Source of the DNA: Pyrodictiaceae archaeon
GTDB taxonomy: Archaea > Thermoproteota > Thermoprotei_A > Sulfolobales > Pyrodictiaceae
Reading direction: 5' to 3'
Assembly: GCA_027046105.1 (NCBI GenBank)
Contig: JALTZQ010000044.1
Span: 1-22,667, forward strand
Length of the DNA stretch: 22,667 bases
The number at the start of each line of letters is the position of its first letter. Position 1 is the first letter of the stretch. Positions 21,530-22,667 of the stretch are shown piece by piece. Made by a program: the position numbers and the translations under genes. The notes under the pieces are model-generated. The model was not told the origin of the DNA, did not search any database, and saw only the letters and a program-made list of their open reading frames with translations.

Positions 21530-22667
21530 CTAGATGAACCCATACGCGTATAGTAGTAGAATTATACCTGCAAAAACGAGGATTCCACCACCTATGCGGT
21601 TAAGTACGCTACTGTATCTTTCGAGCCTACCTAGTTTCTCTGGCATTTTTGACGCTACGAATACAATAATGGCTAGAGGCAGGCTTATGCCTAGGCTAAA
21701 AGAGAGAAGCGTTACAAGGCCTTGGCTAATGGTTTGGCTACTAGCTATCATTAGTAGTGCACCAGTAACTATAGGGAGATTACACTGTACAGCTAAGATA
21801 CCATAGACTGTGCAAAAACCTAATAAGCCGCCACGATGGGTTGAAACTAGTGCACGAAGCTCAAAGGGTACACCAAGAAGACTAGTTACACCACTGGCAA
21901 GAATCAGTGCAGCGAGAACAGGAAGAAGTACTTCTTGGATAGTAGTTGCAGCTATAGCAGCTAGTAAGAAGAGGCTGCCAATACCGATAGTGCCAACCAT
22001 GGATGCTATAGCACATGAGATGCATGAAGATAGTGTTTTGCCCCTCCTACCTTGGGCTAATAGACTGAACTGAGCCACTAGTATTGGAAGAACACAAGGT
22101 GAGAACACAGCTACAAGACCAGTTGTAAAACCGACAACTGCACCAAGGAATGGAAGAGCATTCATGGAACTATCAGCCGTAAGTTCTTCGATATCCACGG
22201 GAGTGGATTTTCCTGTTTCAATAACGCTTACATTTAGAGGTGGAAGCTCTTCAATTGGGGGTTTTGGAGGCTCAACACCAGCTAGCACAGCGGAAACATA
22301 GTCGACTAGGTAGGCTGTTCTTTCCACTTCAGCAGCAGTGAGATCAACGTACTTACGCATAGTTGCCACGACTTCCCTAAGGATATTCTCGCCACCATAC
22401 AAGTTGGCAAGAGTCATGTTAGAGGCTATGGCTTCACGAATACGTGAGGCAAGCATATCGTCTACAGTCCTCTCCGAAAACCATGCCTGGACAGAGGCCT
22501 TATCTAGACCCGATAGCACGCCATGACAACTACTACACTTTGCATTAAACACGGAAAGAGACTCATTAATGTACTCCTCTGGTGTTAACTGTCTAATCCC
22601 TATTGCAGCGAGAGCCCAAGAAAGCATGGCAGCAGTTATGTTATCAGCCTCGAACCCTCCAACATAT
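21530..22667 (-). CDS. ccdA: Cytochrome c domain fused to CcdA-type thiol-disulfide transporter (5' end off right edge)
   Basis: The visible part has a c-type heme site CSSCH (residues 31-35 counting from the ATG at 22627), a likely axial Met90 in TMRKYVDLTAAEV, an acidic Pro-rich linker (115-150), and then six membrane helices of CcdA/DsbD-beta type. The redox pair is Cys178 (FSPCVLP) and Cys282 (VQCNLP). An additional CISC (202-205) sits at the cytoplasmic end of helix 2. CcdA moves reducing power from cytoplasmic thioredoxin to outside thiols such as apocytochrome CXXCH. The frame is open for 13 more codons to the window edge, and no ribosome binding site precedes the ATG at 22627, so the true start is probably outside. 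The stop is 17 bases before ccmF. Confidence 0.88.
   Translation of the reverse strand, partial: YVGGFEADNITAAMLSWALAAIGIRQLTPEEYINESLSVFNAKCSSCHGVLSGLDKASVQAWFSERTVDDMLASRIREAIASNMTLANLYGGENILREVVATMRKYVDLTAAEVERTAYLVDYVSAVLAGVEPPKPPIEELPPLNVSVIETGKSTPVDIEELTADSSMNALPFLGAVVGFTTGLVAVFSPCVLPILVAQFSLLAQGRRGKTLSSCISCAIASMVGTIGIGSLFLLAAIAATTIQEVLLPVLAALILASGVTSLLGVPFELRALVSTHRGGLLGFCTVYGILAVQCNLPIVTGALLMIASSQTISQGLVTLLSFSLGISLPLAIIVFVASKMPEKLGRLERYSSVLNRIGGGILVFAGIILLLYAYGFI

Overview
The window looks like chromosomal DNA of a hyperthermophilic crenarchaeon (Thermoproteota). The left edge carries the amino-terminal zinc finger of a reverse gyrase, a hallmark of hyperthermophiles. Starts are a mix of ATG, GTG and TTG with GGAGG-type ribosome binding sites, promoters are archaeal TATA-like, and several families (S9 peptidase of the Aeropyrum acylpeptide hydrolase type, RibD-like reductase, UPF0251) are typical of archaea. 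The presence of c-type cytochrome machinery suggests a respiring member of the Desulfurococcales or a relative, but the species cannot be named from this sequence alone. I see no insertion sequences, CRISPR arrays, tRNA or rRNA genes; gene density is high and no gap exceeds 260 bases.

Layout. 1-1695 (minus): 5' part of reverse gyrase, with an 18-bp perfect palindrome just inside its start, and an MFS transporter. 1924-3807 (plus): serine peptidase of family S9. 3804-8342 (minus): a compact six-gene run: a degenerate tyrosine-phosphatase-like protein overlapping RNase HII, then a Nudix hydrolase, an unrecognised 200-residue protein, a metallo-beta-lactamase-fold protein and a RibD-like reductase with a cysteine-rich tail. 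8602-9603 (plus): a MetE-like protein that lacks the zinc ligands. 9692-10647 (minus): a CYTH-domain protein and a UPF0251 (DUF134) regulator, divergent from a small plus-strand operon (Trp/Arg-rich micro-ORF, coiled-coil small protein, NifX/MTH1175-like protein). 11604-12830 (minus): M20 peptidase.

13073-15479: a 12-helix membrane protein built of three histidine-bearing repeats, an unrecognised soluble protein and a four-helix CopD-like protein. 15668-18514: an EamA transporter, a flavin-reductase-like protein and a tandem hot-dog acyl-CoA thioesterase. 18459-22667 (minus): a CcmF-type heme lyase with a greatly enlarged outside domain, preceded by a protein in which a c-type cytochrome domain is fused to a CcdA-type thiol-disulfide transporter; this reading frame is still open at the right edge.

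How they fit together: the right-hand third reads as membrane redox and cytochrome c maturation functions. CcdA-type proteins deliver reductant to apocytochrome thiols and CcmF attaches heme. The three-fold membrane protein and the CopD-like protein both place histidines at helix ends as heme or copper proteins do, and they may share the same four-helix unit. The six-gene minus run mixes nucleic-acid, nucleotide and riboflavin functions without one obvious pathway. The most interesting points are the cytochrome-CcdA fusion, the three-fold membrane protein, the expanded CcmF, the catalytically dead phosphatase-like and MetE-like proteins, and the UPF0251/NifX cassette with its palindromic divergent promoter.
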